Positions 47,001-59,275 of a DNA stretch of 64,000 bases are shown here, one piece after another (within the stretch, counting starts at the first letter, position 1; the number at the start of each line of letters is the position of its first letter). The stretch is taken from the NCBI RefSeq assembly GCF_028554725.1, contig NC_071668.1, positions 52,247,732-52,311,731 on the forward strand, written 5' to 3'. This DNA is from Zeugodacus cucurbitae (Eukaryota > Arthropoda > Insecta > Diptera > Tephritidae). The notes beneath the pieces were generated by a model that was not told where the DNA came from, searched no databases, and saw nothing but the letters and a program-made list of their open reading frames with translations. The translations under genes were made by a program, and so were the position numbers.

Positions 47001-49818
47001 CAATTTCAAAATATATTCAATTAATCCAAAGATTAATAAAAATAACTTAAAATCTATAGATAAAATGTAATTAAATTATATTAAATATTAAATTCAACTA
47101 AATAAATAAATAAAATCTAATAATTTTTAGTTTTTAATAATTTTGAAAATATTTAAATTCATTATTTATGTAAAACAGAACGAAGACAAAAAAACGGACT
47201 CACGTTGTAAAAAATTAGAATGTAATATTAAAATTAATAGAAGTAGTGATTACGAAAATCGTCTCATTACTTTTTTGTAGTACATTTAACAGAAAAATAC
47301 ATTAGTGCGTTACGAAGAAGGACGAAGCTTTGTTTAGAATTACATACTTTGAATGAATTTATGTCTCGACGTCTTAATGAATTATTAAAAGTACAAAAGC
47401 GGTTTTAGAAAATTATTTGGCCATCGCTTAATAAAATTAACTTTTCGATTTAAAAATATATATAATAAATATTTATTATAATTTTCAATGAAATAAATTT
47501 AAAAAATATATATAATTAACCACTCAAATAATTCTATGCCATTAGAATAAAACTACATCACTAACCACATGGTTTGCGCTATAAATAGCACTAGGCACAA
47601 AATCTTTCAAAATAAATATATACTATAAATATATAAGCAATGTATTTGCTTTTGAAACTACAAATAGTTGTTGATAAAGTTTTTTAAGGAGAACAGCAGT
47701 TAAATGCGAATTCAGTTACTAGCATCAACAATATAATAATATAAAATATCTTTTTGGTTATGGAGCCATTGAAGTGTTATAATAAATGATTTTTATCTTG
47801 TATAATTCTGTTTAGATTTTGACATTTGATTAGTTTTCCGAAAGTTTGTTGTAGCTAAGAAAATGCAAATATGTTATCGTACATAAACAGAAGATTTTTT
47901 GCTTATTGTTGTGCTTGTTATTTTAAAAAATTTACTTAAAAAATACTTTGTCATAATACCGCCAAAGGAAAGTGAATATAATATTATTTGATTACAACAA
48001 ATACCGTGAGCCCATTGTAGTGCTGAATACTTACTATTTCGTTCGTCGCTTGCCAGTTCGCCGCCAATAAAACCATCCATAGCAGCATTTCCTGCGGTCT
48101 TATTGCCACCAAAGTGTGCTAAAGGGTTGGGCGATTTATTACGCGCCCCTTTTGTTTGTGCTAAATCGTAATTAGCGTTAGCAGTTGTATGCTGTTGTTT
48201 TATCGGTTGTTTGTTATTTAGTATAGAGGCGGCGCCTCCTGCATTGCTTGGCCAATTGCTACCTAATAAATCCGCCAAATCATAGTCTTGCTTCATATTT
48301 TTATCCACCACAATAACATTCGACTCATTTTTTGTAGACTCATGTATATCAGCGCGATCAATCACAACTATATCGCGATCTTCCATACTCATCAGATTCA
48401 GTGGGTGTACTGTGCCACTCACAGCATCTTTATTGTTACCAACATCTCCACTGCCGAAAGCAGTAGGTGTATGTCGCTTTAATATGCCTACCGGCGCTGT
48501 TACAGTCGTAGTTGCAGGGGGAATGCCACGCTGTCTTTCTAGACTACGTTCATAGTTCTCAATACTTTGCTTGTAGTCATCACTTTCTATTGGTATCATT
48601 TGATTACCATTATCGAACTCATCTGTACTCTTCTGTTTGTTACTGTCACGATCCATTTCGAGCACGTGACTGTAATCAGGCACACTGTTGTTTACAACTT
48701 GTTTAGTGTCCTCAGCAGGTGGAGAACTAGTGTCGGCATAAAATTGTGAAGTCGGTACCTTCTTTTTTTGTTTCTTTGGTCTGCGCAAGGAGTTTGTGTT
48801 GCTGCCGCCACCACTGCCGTTGCCACAAGTAGATGGTACAATAGCCGTTTTTACTTTGTATAACGTCTCGCCTATAAGATTTTGCATAGAAAATTTCTTC
48901 TTAATATCGCTTGGTAGCTGCAGTAAATTATCGGCGGTTGAGAATATGGAAAGACTCGGCTCACATTGCATGTAATTTATTGAAAAAGGAATATCCTCTG
49001 ACTGGGGTGAGTAGCCGTTGTCTAAATGCTATAATGAAGTATTCGATTTTTATATGATAATTTAAGTATATTCGTATTTTTTTTCATATACAAAACGTTT
49101 CAACATATGTAAATTTTATTATATTATTTCTTTAATTGAATAAATTAATTTAAATATTGTTAAAAATATTTTCTTTTAATTAAAATATAAAGGTTAGTAT
49201 TTGAAATCATAGCCCAAATGTACCATTAAAAGAGATCATTTTAATTACTATCATATAATTCCTTTTGTGTGTAATTAAACACACAATGAAATTCACATTT
49301 CATACCAGCAACTCCAGACCGAAGACGTAGCCAACGGGATAAAGTTCAGCAACGTTGCCGATGTATCGTATGATGCAGTCGTAATAAATCGATTTTTTAC
49401 CAAACGCTGCACCCGAGACGCGAACTAAATCATTAATTTTCAGGTAGATTATCCATTTACAATGTTCAATCTTCTTTACCAACTGTAATCGCCGTTCTGG
49501 TTCCATTATGGCAATTACATATGGCCACAACGTCTCACTCACTTTCAACAAATTGTCTTGTGGACATTCATAAAGATTTTCATATATCGGTTTGTGATGC
49601 ACCAGGTCAAGTATTTGCACTGTGCTCATATTTCTAGAGCCGGCAATTTCTACGGGTACTTTCGTTTGAAACATTTTTATGAGTGTACCACCCACCATTG
49701 TAAATGTTTGCACCTCAGTAGAACGATCACACGGTACTTCAGCGGAAGTATGCATTCGCAACTCAGTTGTACGTGTCAAGATGGCATATTTGGAGTAGAT
49801 TTGTGGTTTCTGATCCAT
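44064..49818 (-). CDS. CYLD: CYLD ubiquitin carboxyl-terminal hydrolase, 10 coding exons
   Basis: Deubiquitinase of the CYLD/USP family, which cleaves K63- and M1-linked ubiquitin in TNF/JNK and NF-kB signalling (family knowledge). Coding exons, minus strand: 49,818-49,306; 49,028-48,035; 46,186-45,892; 45,813-45,644; 45,578-45,424; 45,363-45,145; 45,060-44,826; 44,711-44,570; 44,511-44,315; 44,257-44,064. All junctions are GT-AG with matching phase, giving 1,037 aa. A first CAP-Gly-like domain ends exon 1 (DLVRVSGAAFGKK to GYVFGLELL). A second spans exons 3-4 (GVGSMVEV to YFKCHDGRALFV). The Cys box GIQGHHNSCYLDATLFAMF holds catalytic Cys about 682. A Cys-rich zinc insert (QCSVCGKLAEYECRDC) is in exon 8. 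ETSHYVAFVK has His about 948 and FFDSMADR has Asp about 967. The end is LFCDAYMCMYQSTDVMMYR. Exon 2 adds 331 low-complexity residues. All catalytic residues are present. The start is the first ATG of the exon. Confidence 0.93.
46304..46436 (-). CDS. CYLD: Candidate alternative first coding exon of CYLD
   Basis: In the 1.85-kb intron between exons 2 and 3, an ATG at 46,436 opens 44 codons (starting METQSTSSLATSD, ending YNYSPNVSP) that stop at a donor CCAG/GTTGTT in phase 1. That is the phase needed to splice to exon 3 at 46,186. The product would be 579 aa, lacking exons 1-2 and so the first CAP-Gly domain. A Ser/Thr/Tyr-rich composition unlike the AT-rich intron supports it. The promoter would lie in the intron around 46,440-46,700. 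The donor is not a strong consensus, so this is inference. Confidence 0.45.
46437..48034. other. CYLD intron 2, AT-rich
   Basis: Very A/T-rich with A-run and TAAATA repeats (46,700-47,900). No transposon ends were recognised, in contrast to the rest of the window. Confidence 0.6.
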
Positions 49819-50283
49819 GTTTTAAGTTTTAGATAATTTCAATAAGTTAACTGGTGTACAACTAAAATTGAGACAAATTTTTTCAAATAAAAAATGAAAA
49901 GGAGAAAACGAAATCAGTTGAAAACGAAGAAATAGTGGTTCGGACAATTACAAAGAGAATAAAATTAATTTGGTTGAATAATACGATTATTATAAAAAGG
50001 GGAAACCCATATTAATTTAATTAATTGCACTAAATGTATTTTTCCAAATTTACTCACTTCACTATTGTCTACTGCGGTCACTATTGTTATTGTCTTGTAA
50101 ATGACAAATATCCGCTCGTCACATTACTTTTAAATTGTTTTATTTACCTTATCATGGATTTATGATAATAAAAACAGAAAATTCACGTCATTGATGAGTA
50201 AGGCCAATAAACAGCTGTTTTGAAACATTTCGAGGCTATTTGTTTTTAATTGACGACGTTGAAAATTCGTGTGTAAACATAAC
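49819..50283. promoter_or_regulatory. Shared upstream region of CYLD (-) and the small ORF/rl (+)
   Basis: Only 465 bp separate the CYLD start codon from the start codon of the small plus-strand ORF, so both promoters and 5'UTRs must lie here, or within the small introns for rl. I see no TATA box or named motif I would defend. The head-to-head arrangement is read directly; promoter function is inference. Confidence 0.55.
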
Positions 50284-50738
50284 ATGGCGACCACATGGAA
50301 AAGGTTAATATTATAAGAATAAATTTTTAAAATATTATATTCTTCTTTAGAGAAAAAATTCCGCATATATTGGTGAATACTACTGCAATATTAAATATAT
50401 ATATCATTACACCATTTTAGGCGCATGCTGGCACGAAAATATATGTATAAAATTAGATATATAGTAAAATCCTTCTAGTGATTTCACAATATTTATTTAT
50501 AATGTGTACATAGGCACATTAATAAAATATATTGCTAAAAATACTATAATTGCAGAATGATATGCATATGTTTGGTTTTTACAAACTTTATATTTCCCCG
50601 ATACAACCCTGTTTACGAATTTTACCAAAGCATGTGGTGAAAAATGAATGGTTGTATGAAAAGTATGTTAAGAAAATCAGACCGAACCTGCCAACTGGTG
50701 GTGACGAATTTCGCTTAACATTTTTTCAATACACATAA
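50284..50738 (+). CDS. Probable three-exon 74-aa small protein upstream of rl, function unknown
   Basis: Three pieces join in one frame with GT-AG introns. Exon 1 is 50,284-50,303 (ATG in AACATGG, 20 nt). Exon 2 is 50,351-50,372 (22 nt, after TTCTTCTTTAG and before GTGAAT). Exon 3 is 50,556-50,738 (after TATAATTGCAG, ending TAA). The product starts MATTWKREKIPHIL, continues NDMHMFGFYKLYISPIQP, has a basic middle (LPKHVVKNEWLYEKYVKKIR) and ends FRLTFFQYT. It is small, basic and Tyr/Phe-rich, without a clear membrane segment; I do not recognise it. A small mitochondrial or ribosomal-type protein would fit the composition, but that is a guess. The stop is 94 bases before the rl ATG on the same strand, so it may share a transcript with rl. 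Intron 1 is 47 bp, short but within the fly range. An alternative is that exon 3 is part of the rl 5' leader. Confidence 0.5.
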
Positions 50739-50832
50739 TTGTGCGTATACATACGTATAGTAGCGCACTGCGTCGCATAATTTTTGTGAATTTTACGCTT
50801 TTTTGATAAATCGCACCGGAACAAGCTCGTCT

Positions 50833-52985
50833 ATGGCGGAGGCGGCAAGTGGCACACAGTCCACCACCGGTCCAATCGGTGGAAACAATGGTGGAGTTCC
50901 GGCTGCAAAGAACACTGCTGCAACGGTCCCTGGCAATACCAATAGTAATGCAGCGTCGACTGCAGTGAATGCCACCACGAATCCCAATGCGGAAGTCATA
51001 CGCTCACAGCTATTCGAAGTTGGACCACGCTATCGGGACTTAACTTATATTGGCGAAGGTGCCTACGGTATGGTAGTGTAAGTATAACCAGTATTAACAT
51101 TTCCCTAAATAATTCAATAATTCTTCACTGCAATAGCCTCATACCCAAAATCCCTGTGAAGGCACAGGGTGTGGCTAATGCAAAAGCAAAAACACTTACA
51201 AAGTTGTATCAAGTTCAACAGGCCCAAGCTGTCACAGCATATATTTGCATATTTTGTTTACTTTCGCTTTGATTATAAACCTTTTAGCTATAACATGTTT
51301 TATTATCTATACAGGTCGGCACTGGATACATTAACAAATATTAAAGTTGCTATAAAAAAAATTTCGCCATTTGAGCATCAAACCTATTGTCAGCGCACAT
51401 TGAGAGAAATCAAAATTTTAACCCGCTTTAAACATGAAAATGTGAGTAAGCAGTCCCAAACTGTTATTTCTACCGATAATGGCTCACCTCACAACTTTAT
51501 TTGTAAAATGATTACTAATCACTCGTTTGTATGCTATTTTTTTTCTTTTTTGTTGTTTTGTAGATAATTGATATTCGGGATATATTGCGAGTAGATAGCA
51601 TAGAACAGATGAGAGATGTATATATTGTACAGTGTTTAATGGAGACTGATCTTTACAAACTACTTAAAACTCAGGTACGTATAAAATGTTACAACATATT
51701 TTAAGCATCACTAAATATTTATAATTTTTATTTGCAGAGGCTTAGCAATGATCATATTTGTTATTTCCTTTACCAAATATTACGAGGATTAAAGTACATT
51801 CATTCGGCGAATGTATTACATCGTGATTTAAAGCCAAGTAATTTATTGCTGAATACCACTTGTGATCTTAAAGTAAGTATTGTTAATTGACCTAAATTTT
51901 TAATTTAATTATTGTGAGAATAATTCAAGACGTTGTGATATAATTATGAGTTGTACTTTAACAGACTGGTCTAAAATCATTTCCAAAAGAAATTAGCTTC
52001 ATTGCTGAAAATTGTACTGTTTTAACCGAATTAAAAAAGCGCAAAAAATTCGAAAAAACAAAAAATTGATTTGAAAAAATTTATGTTATTTATTTCCGGT
52101 ATTTTTAAGGAAATTAGCATTTTCCAAAAAAATATTTATTTATTTTTTGAAAGCAAACAGTTTTGGCTTTTTCGAATCTGATTACATTTATATTACACAC
52201 AGATGTATATTATGTTTTATATAAACAATTTTATTTATTTTTCTTAAATTTCACAGATTTGCGATTTTGGTTTGGCGCGTGTTGCCGATCCGGAGCACGA
52301 TCATACCGGCTTTTTGACAGAATACGTTGCAACAAGATGGTATCGAGCTCCCGAGATAATGCTTAATTCAAAGGGTTATACAAAGTCAATCGATATATGG
52401 TCGGTTGGGTGCATATTGGCGGAAATGCTTAGCAATCGTCCTATATTTCCAGGCAAACATTATCTGGATCAATTGAACCATATTTTAGGCGTATTAGGTT
52501 CACCATCAAAAGAAGATTTAGAATGTATTATAAATGAGAAGGTGCGTATTTTATTTACATACTTTTTATTTGCAATAATTTACATATTTTATTTCTTAAA
52601 TGTGATCAGGCTCGTAATTATTTGGAATCGTTAACTTTCAAACCAAAAGTACCGTGGTCACGATTGTTCCCAAATGCGGATCCACTAGCATTGGATTTAT
52701 TAGGCAAAATGTTGACGTTTAATCCGCACAATCGAATACCCGTTGAACAGGCATTGGCCCATCCTTATCTAGAACAGTATTATGATCCGGGCGATGAGGT
52801 GCGTAAAACATTTTAACCTGTTTTAATATAACTCCTCATAATAATTTACTTTCTTTTAGCCTGTTGCGGAGGTGCCTTTCAGCATCGACATGGAGCTGGA
52901 CGATCTTCCAAAAGAAACCTTAAAAACATTAATTTTTCAGGAAACTCTTAAATTTAAAGAACGGCAACCAGATCAAGCGGTATAA
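50833..52985 (+). CDS. rl: ERK-type MAP kinase (rolled), 7 coding exons
   Basis: Serine/threonine kinase that ends the RTK-Ras-Raf-MEK cascade and acts in cytoplasm and nucleus (family knowledge). Exons: 50,833-51,077; 51,315-51,441; 51,564-51,674; 51,738-51,872; 52,257-52,541; 52,610-52,798; 52,860-52,985. All junctions are GT-AG and in phase, giving 405 aa. Residues 1-55 are an Ala/Thr/Asn/Gly-rich extension. The glycine loop GEGAYG is at 74-79, the ATP-binding Lys in VAIKK at about 96, HRDLKPSN at 189-196, DFG at 209-211, the TEY activation-loop motif at 227-229 (within GFLTEYVATRWYRAPE), and the common-docking Asp residues in YYDPGDE at 358-364. The protein ends LKFKERQPDQAV. No motif is damaged. 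It is close to Drosophila rl apart from the longer N terminus. The start is the first ATG; the frame stays open further upstream, but with no other ATG. Confidence 0.96.
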
Positions 52986-54260
52986 ATATATATTAGTGTG
53001 TATAGTTTTCGATGGCGCTTAAGACATAGTGCATTTACGTAACAAAAAAAAACTGGAAAAAAATGTAAAACAAAGCCATTTCACCAGTCATCCAGTCAGC
53101 CAGCAAGATTGAGCTAAATACGCAATATCGTGGATAATCGTTGAGTCAGACATTCGTAATCAACTTATTGAGAACTCTTAGTGCACACAGTCAGTCAATC
53201 AATTAAACATTCAAATTAACTAACTCTCAAGCACGTTGCCGTTATTTTTGGCATATTTTTCATTGTGATTCTCGTTACATATACATATATAAATTGCACT
53301 CTTCATCTTCGTCGTGATCGTGGTCGTGGTCGTCATGTAAAATTATTTTCTAAACTAATAAGATAAATCAAGTATTTTAAATGTTTTCCTGTGTTGTAAA
53401 CATTGTTCTTACATACAATAGTAAATAACTAAAACTTACGAGCATTCAGCAAATGAAGTAAAACAAGCATAAGTAGTTACAAAAGTACGTAAATTTTATA
53501 TCAAAATTCCATTTACCATTTAAAAAGTTGTTTCTTCATTAGCAAATTCTATGCATAAAAGAGAAAAATAATAATAAAACAAACATAAAGGAAAATATTG
53601 AAAGTGAAATAGTCTTTTCCGTTATATTCGTCGAAATTGTTGAGTGCCGGCGAAAATAAATCTAATAACCATATTAATTTGAATTAATTAAACAAAAAAT
53701 AAATAAATAAAGTATAATAAGAAGTGGATTTGAAGTTAGCCAAAAAATTAATACAACAAATTTAAATAGTAAAAGGCGTTACAAAAAATAGCATAATTAC
53801 GAGCAACAAATGCACGAGAAGAAACACACGATTATGAAAAATGTGAATAAATAAAAAAATGCGAACGTTTTTGTCGTCTAGTAGAATTTACGTATTACAT
53901 TTTTTTCGCTAAATTTGTTCAAATATTTATATTTTAGCGTTAAAATAATAAAAAAAAAAATCTTGAAGAAACCAAAATAGTGAAATGAAACTGAAATGGC
54001 AAATCCAGTAAACAATAACAAAAAAGAGTAAAGAAATAAATAAAAACAAAGCAAAAAATAAGTACACGAATGCATGAAGACAATGCAAATGCAAAAATAC
54101 TTAAAATGCAAACAAAAAACGCGAAAAGACAGCAAATAAAGATTGCTTTTAGGTAGTAGGATAAGAGTGAACGCAAAAGGCATACACATCATTTGATATG
54201 CGTTAAAATGTAGTGTGTAAAATAAAGACAAAAATCAATCAATTATATGCAATGGTTTTT
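52986..54260 (+). other. Probable 3'UTR of rl
   Basis: Non-coding A-rich sequence directly after the rl stop. AATAAA occurs several times (about 53,656, 53,698, 53,846, 54,219), any of which could end the transcript. The frames on the opposite strand (53,878-54,231) are Phe-rich shadows of A runs. Confidence 0.45.
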
Positions 54261-56327
54261 TGGACACATAAATATGTTAATATAAGCTATACATTGTTTC
54301 TTTTAATACCATTTGAAGCTGTAGCAAACACCGCAACATGGATGACATATACATAAATTACATGCATAAACGGTTGAAATAAGTTTATTTATTAATTTAT
54401 TTCTATAAAAGTGTTCGAATGTCTAAGAATATTTCAATAGCGCTTTAAATGAATTTTGATTGATGATGCTTGTACGGTTGAAAGTTTTAAATCGTAACAC
54501 TACCGTAACTAATAGTTGGCGCAACAGTATTGAAGGCTTTCTTCAAAAATAAGCGTTTAAATGTGCATATTGTTAAGCCTCTCATTTTTTATATACATAA
54601 ATCAGTTTGAATTTCTGCTGTACTTTACTTGCATTATAACAAAATTGTAACCATTTCTAACAAAAATAACATTTATGTCAGAAACTCAGAAATGCTGTTG
54701 CTAAAGTAATTTCAAGTTTTTAAATAAAATAGTTTTATATTTAAATGTACGTAGAAAGTGGTGCTTATTGTAAAATCATTGTTTTATTGTAAGAAACAGT
54801 TTAAATGATTTTAATTATAAAATTAAAATTTTTGAACAATTGTGAGTCGCTACCAGCTTTTACACCATAATATGATTTTTATATTTTTACCGTTGTATGT
54901 AATTATGTATGTAGTATCTACATTTGCAAATAAAAACAGCATGGAACTGTTTCAAAAATGAATTAAAGGCGCTTTTGCAACCAAGTGCAGTGTTTTTAAC
55001 TAAGTTTTTTAGGCATTATTCTGCACACTATCATTGTATTGTATTTGTAGTTTTAACGTGTATTGTACTTGAGGTAACATACATATATGTACATATATAC
55101 AAAGGTACGTGTTATTATTTTGTAATAATTATATGAAATCTAATCAGATCTCAGAAGTATGAAACACATTGCTGTAAAAAAGAACATGTTTCACAAATTT
55201 GCGTAGAGTCAAATATACATGCTTACATGTATAACGGTATATATTGCATTAGCGTTATTGTTGCTGTTTGCCTAAGTACCTAATTGATGTGCGCGCTGCA
55301 AGTAATTGCTCGCATTTGTCTTTTCTTATTTTGTGTTTAAATTTATTTTTTTCTTAATTGCCTGAGTGTCACTTTATAACGAATTTTGTTGTCTGTATGT
55401 GGTGGATGCGCCTGTGGTTTTCGTCGCTGTACATATACATACGAGTCGTATATAAATATATTTTTCTGTATATGCGATCAAGTAATGAATCACTTTAAAG
55501 TAAATTTGCGTATATAATTAAATACATTAAAGAATACATGTCATGTTTTAAGAATCCGATGTATTTATGTGCTACATGTAGGTTGTAGGCATTTACATTA
55601 ATACATTTAAAAAAAACACAAAAGAAAATACATACATACATATATGCATACTTATAAACGTATATATGTACATTCACACAAATATTTGGTGACGTGCGTA
55701 TGTACTATAATATTTGAGTATACCTTAAATACATATAGATATATACATATTTATGTATAATATATGCATATTTAAATATTTTGCTTTAATTTAAATATAT
55801 ATATACATGCATACAACGCGTTTTACGTGTATACATTAAATTTAATACATATATTCATTTAAAGATTTTATTATAATTGCCACTTTGCTTACAGTTTCTA
55901 GTTTTACATATTATTATAATATTATTGAATGCAAACATTTATATATATACATATTGATATATATTTTATGTATTTAAATTTTTAATTGCTAAATATCTAA
56001 AAAATAGTGGTAGAAACTGGACACATTTTCAACTGTAATTTGGAAATATATGTACATATTGCGATACGTAAGACATGTTGCGCCAAAATCAAGCAAAAAC
56101 AACAAAGAATAAAAATATTTAAACTCATATTTTTTCGCCTAAAACAACACAAAATTTTTGTTTATTTTTTATTAACATTTATTACACATCTTGAAAATTA
56201 AAATTATTTATATTTACCCAGACAAGTTTCAAAGGTTTTTTATGTGATTACTAATTGCAAATATTAAATAATAATTTCACATATGGCAGCTATCATTCAC
56301 ACAATACAACATAATCGACTTTTTTTT
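54261..56327. other. AT-rich spacer with TATATACATA microsatellites
   Basis: Long runs of TACATATA, TATATG and ATACATAC (55,080-55,120; 55,620-55,960). No gene or transposon end recognised. Confidence 0.5.
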
Positions 56328-56623
56328 TGGGTATTGGTCCAAACGAGTTTTTTCCAGGAGATTGAGTCATAATGAAAAAATTGTATTTTTCGATTTTCGA
56401 AGTTGGCCTCCAAAATCGAAATATTTTGATTCGAAGTTCGAAAAAAGGACTTAAAAAAAATAGTTACAGGATATACATGACTACAAAAAAATCCAAAATA
56501 TAAATATAATCTTTTGACTTTTCGGTCAAGCTTATATGACAGATGTAGTCCAGTATTTTTCCATATACATTTTTTTCTTCAAAGTTCAATCTTTGACTCC
56601 TCATTAGTTTGGTCCAATACCCA
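56328..56623. mobile_element. Small MITE with TGGGTATTGGTCCAAAC ends
   Basis: The left TGGGTATTGGTCCAAAC and right (reverse complement TGGGTATTGGACCAAAC) ends match at 16 of 17 positions, 296 bp apart. The inside is AT-rich and non-coding. No obvious target duplication. Confidence 0.65.
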
Positions 56624-58160
56624 GCCGTGTGTTGTACAGTGTAATTAATTTATAAAAAAAGCTATAAATTAGCGGATTTTTTTGGGAAATTTTTATTCAA
56701 AGTAATTTGAGGTTATGATAAATCCAACTGTATTACTTTTTTATACCAACCGCTTCAAAGTGCAGCTCGACCCACATTTTTCTAGTCAAGTCCTTACGTT
56801 TCCTTTTTTGTTGTTGTTCCAAAATACATGAATACTCTTTGAATGAGAAAATAGAACCGCTGATCACATAAGATATTCGGAAAAGCCGCCAGTCTTTTGA
56901 AAGAGATTTAAAAATTGTATGGTGCCACAGAAAAGTAAATGTTTAGGAATATCTTTTTTAATTTTTTTAAATGAAGATGAGGAAGCAAGCTTATGCAATT
57001 GGAACAAATGACGCGCAAACACTAATGATCTCATATTATTGTACTGAACTTTAATAGAGAATACTTTTCTACGGTTTCTTAGGGAATATGTGTTCAACCC
57101 GTTCAGTGCCGAGTGTTAACACTGCATGCCAAAAGAATGTCTACGATTGCATTGTCATTTACTAGATTTGTTCATTATTTAAATGTATGTCTGCCAATCA
57201 TGGTATTTTCGTTTAATATCTCATATAGAATAAATTAATATTCCTAAAATTATGAAAAATAGATCATTTTGCAATAACGGTTTAGTAAATGTACGGACTT
57301 TTTCGAAGCCACTGTAGACCGACCTGCCACCGAAGGCAGGTTTAAAGAATATATGAACGCTCATAATAAAAATTGGGTAGTGTCAGCACAGTTACCATAA
57401 TCTAAAAAAGTTCTGAACTGCTGTTTCTTTAATTTGCTAAATTCATTTCGAAAAAATTTAAAATGTCTTATGTCTTACAGTAAAAACAAAGTATTAGTCA
57501 CATGCTTACTGATCGGCGTACATATATGTACTATATGCACGAAGAATTATAAATTAAACAAATAAATGCATATGTATATACAAATTCTAACAATAGGAAA
57601 TTGAATCACTTAAGTGTGCCCTTCTAAAAATTTATATCTAACAAATTTAGCAATATCCTTAAAATTCTATAAGCGCGATGATAAAATTATTAGATTTTAG
57701 TTAATAAAAATATATATACTGTATACATATATCGCTAATAAATAGATAACTTACATATTATACCGCTGTGGTATGCGAAATTAATTGATATGGGTTTAAA
57801 TACATGTATGAAATATGGAGAATTATAATTTAACAATTAAGCATCAAGCGTACTTTATTCTCTGTAATAATTTTTAGATAATTTAGTGGTATGTCTTTCA
57901 AAATATTAATAATTGAAAATCGATAAAAAAAACAAAAACAAAAACAAATGTGACAATTGTACACTTACATAACAGACACACTGTAGTTTATTATCTACTA
58001 TTCGATTACTGTACGGTATTGTATGTATTGCATTGTATTTTAATCTTTTTGATGTTAATTTACTTCAATCAATAAAATAAAAGATCTAAAGCAGATAAAA
58101 AAGAAAATATACGGAAGTGTTTCACTCACTTCAAGAAGGAAATACCATTAGTAAGTACAT
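56624..58160. other. Spacer, no gene seen
   Basis: AT-rich. The minus frame at 56,864-57,097 has no domain features. (TATATAC)-like runs near 57,700. Confidence 0.5.
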
Positions 58161-58704
58161 ATTTTATTCTTTATTGGAGTAGACAACGCTAACGCGGTTA
58201 TAGTCGCGTTTACAACAACGCGTCATTCGTTCTTCCTTCTCGCTATTTGGCGCCAATTGGTGATACCTAGTGCAGCCAGGTTCTTCTCTCCACCTGGTCT
58301 TTCCAATGGAATGGAGGTCTTTCTCTTCCTCTGCTTCCACCAGCGGGTACTGCATCGAACACTTTCAAAGCTGGAGTGGTTTCATTATTCATATTTGAAT
58401 AGCTCGACCGGCAATCCATTGGACCCTGCCACTTTGTTGTTCTTCAAGCGGGGAATTGCTATTCAAATTTCTTCATGAATCGGATTCGTCATTTCCTGGT
58501 GTTGTACTTTCATTGTCATTCATCAGTCTGGAGAAGTGTTCACTACACAAATTCAGTATATGTACTGTGGGCATCAATCGCTAGATCACCTCTGAAGGTC
58601 GCCGCATCTTTTCGCAGAATTCTCGAGCATTACCTTGTTTGCCTCACAACCTCGTTCTGGAAGAATGGAGAGAAAAGTCTTGCAACAACTGTACGACAAG
58701 ATGA
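58161..58704 (-). pseudogene. RTE-like LINE scrap, internally deleted
   Basis: Minus strand. Near 58,330-58,380 it matches the 3' region of the 18,022 LINE (the FDAVPAGGSR.. area). From 58,388-58,700 it matches the N-terminal RT area (LKNNKxAGxxxLP.. and the segment before it). The whole middle, including YADD, is missing. Sequence words such as GCGGGTACTGCATCGAACAC are shared exactly with 18,210-18,235. Confidence 0.65.
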
Positions 58705-58711
58705 ATTAGAA

Positions 58712-59275
58712 CAAGTAAGGAAAGGCTAAGTTAAGGTGCAACCGAATATTTTATACTCTCGCAATTTATTGATATATTTTTATTAAGATAACACACAATT
58801 TGAATATCCTATAATTAGGTATATGAGAAGTTACAATATTAGAAGAAAAATATTTCCTCTAAATTAAATTAAAATATCTGAGAGATTTACCGAAATTTTC
58901 GGTGTAAAATTACCATGGGGCACTGAATTCTTCATATTCGATATTCGGGGCTTTGAAAAGTTGTAGTCCGATTTCGACAATTTTTTCACAACTGATGCCA
59001 CAGATCATATACAGTATTTGTGTAAAGTTTTATTTCGCTATTTTCATTTGTTCCTTATTATATATTATAAAGTGAAGGAATACGATGGAGTTTAAAATTG
59101 AGTTACATCGGAAGTTGTCGTGGTTGTGAACCAATTTCATCCATTTTCCACACGTGTCCTCGGGGTGTTAAGAAAATATTATATACCGAATTTCATTCGA
59201 ATCGGTCGAGTAGTTCCTGAGATATGGTTTTTGACCCATAAGTGGGCGATGCCACGTCCATTTTCCATTTTGTAA
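58712..59275 (-). mobile_element. Helentron-like element, 3' half
   Basis: It has the sense-strand 3' end (CTTTCCTTACTTG, stem-loop, GCGAGAGTATAAAATATTCGG) and inner sequence up to CCATTTTGTAA, where another copy's 3' end starts at once. It lacks the 5' half and the GTCC tract. Confidence 0.65.

Noticed and set aside
51169..51567. 132-codon single-exon reading
   Set aside because: It is rl exon 2 with retained intron on both sides; the spliced model is better supported.
53878..54231. 117-codon minus frame downstream of rl
   Set aside because: Phe/Leu-rich reverse reading of A-rich 3'UTR.
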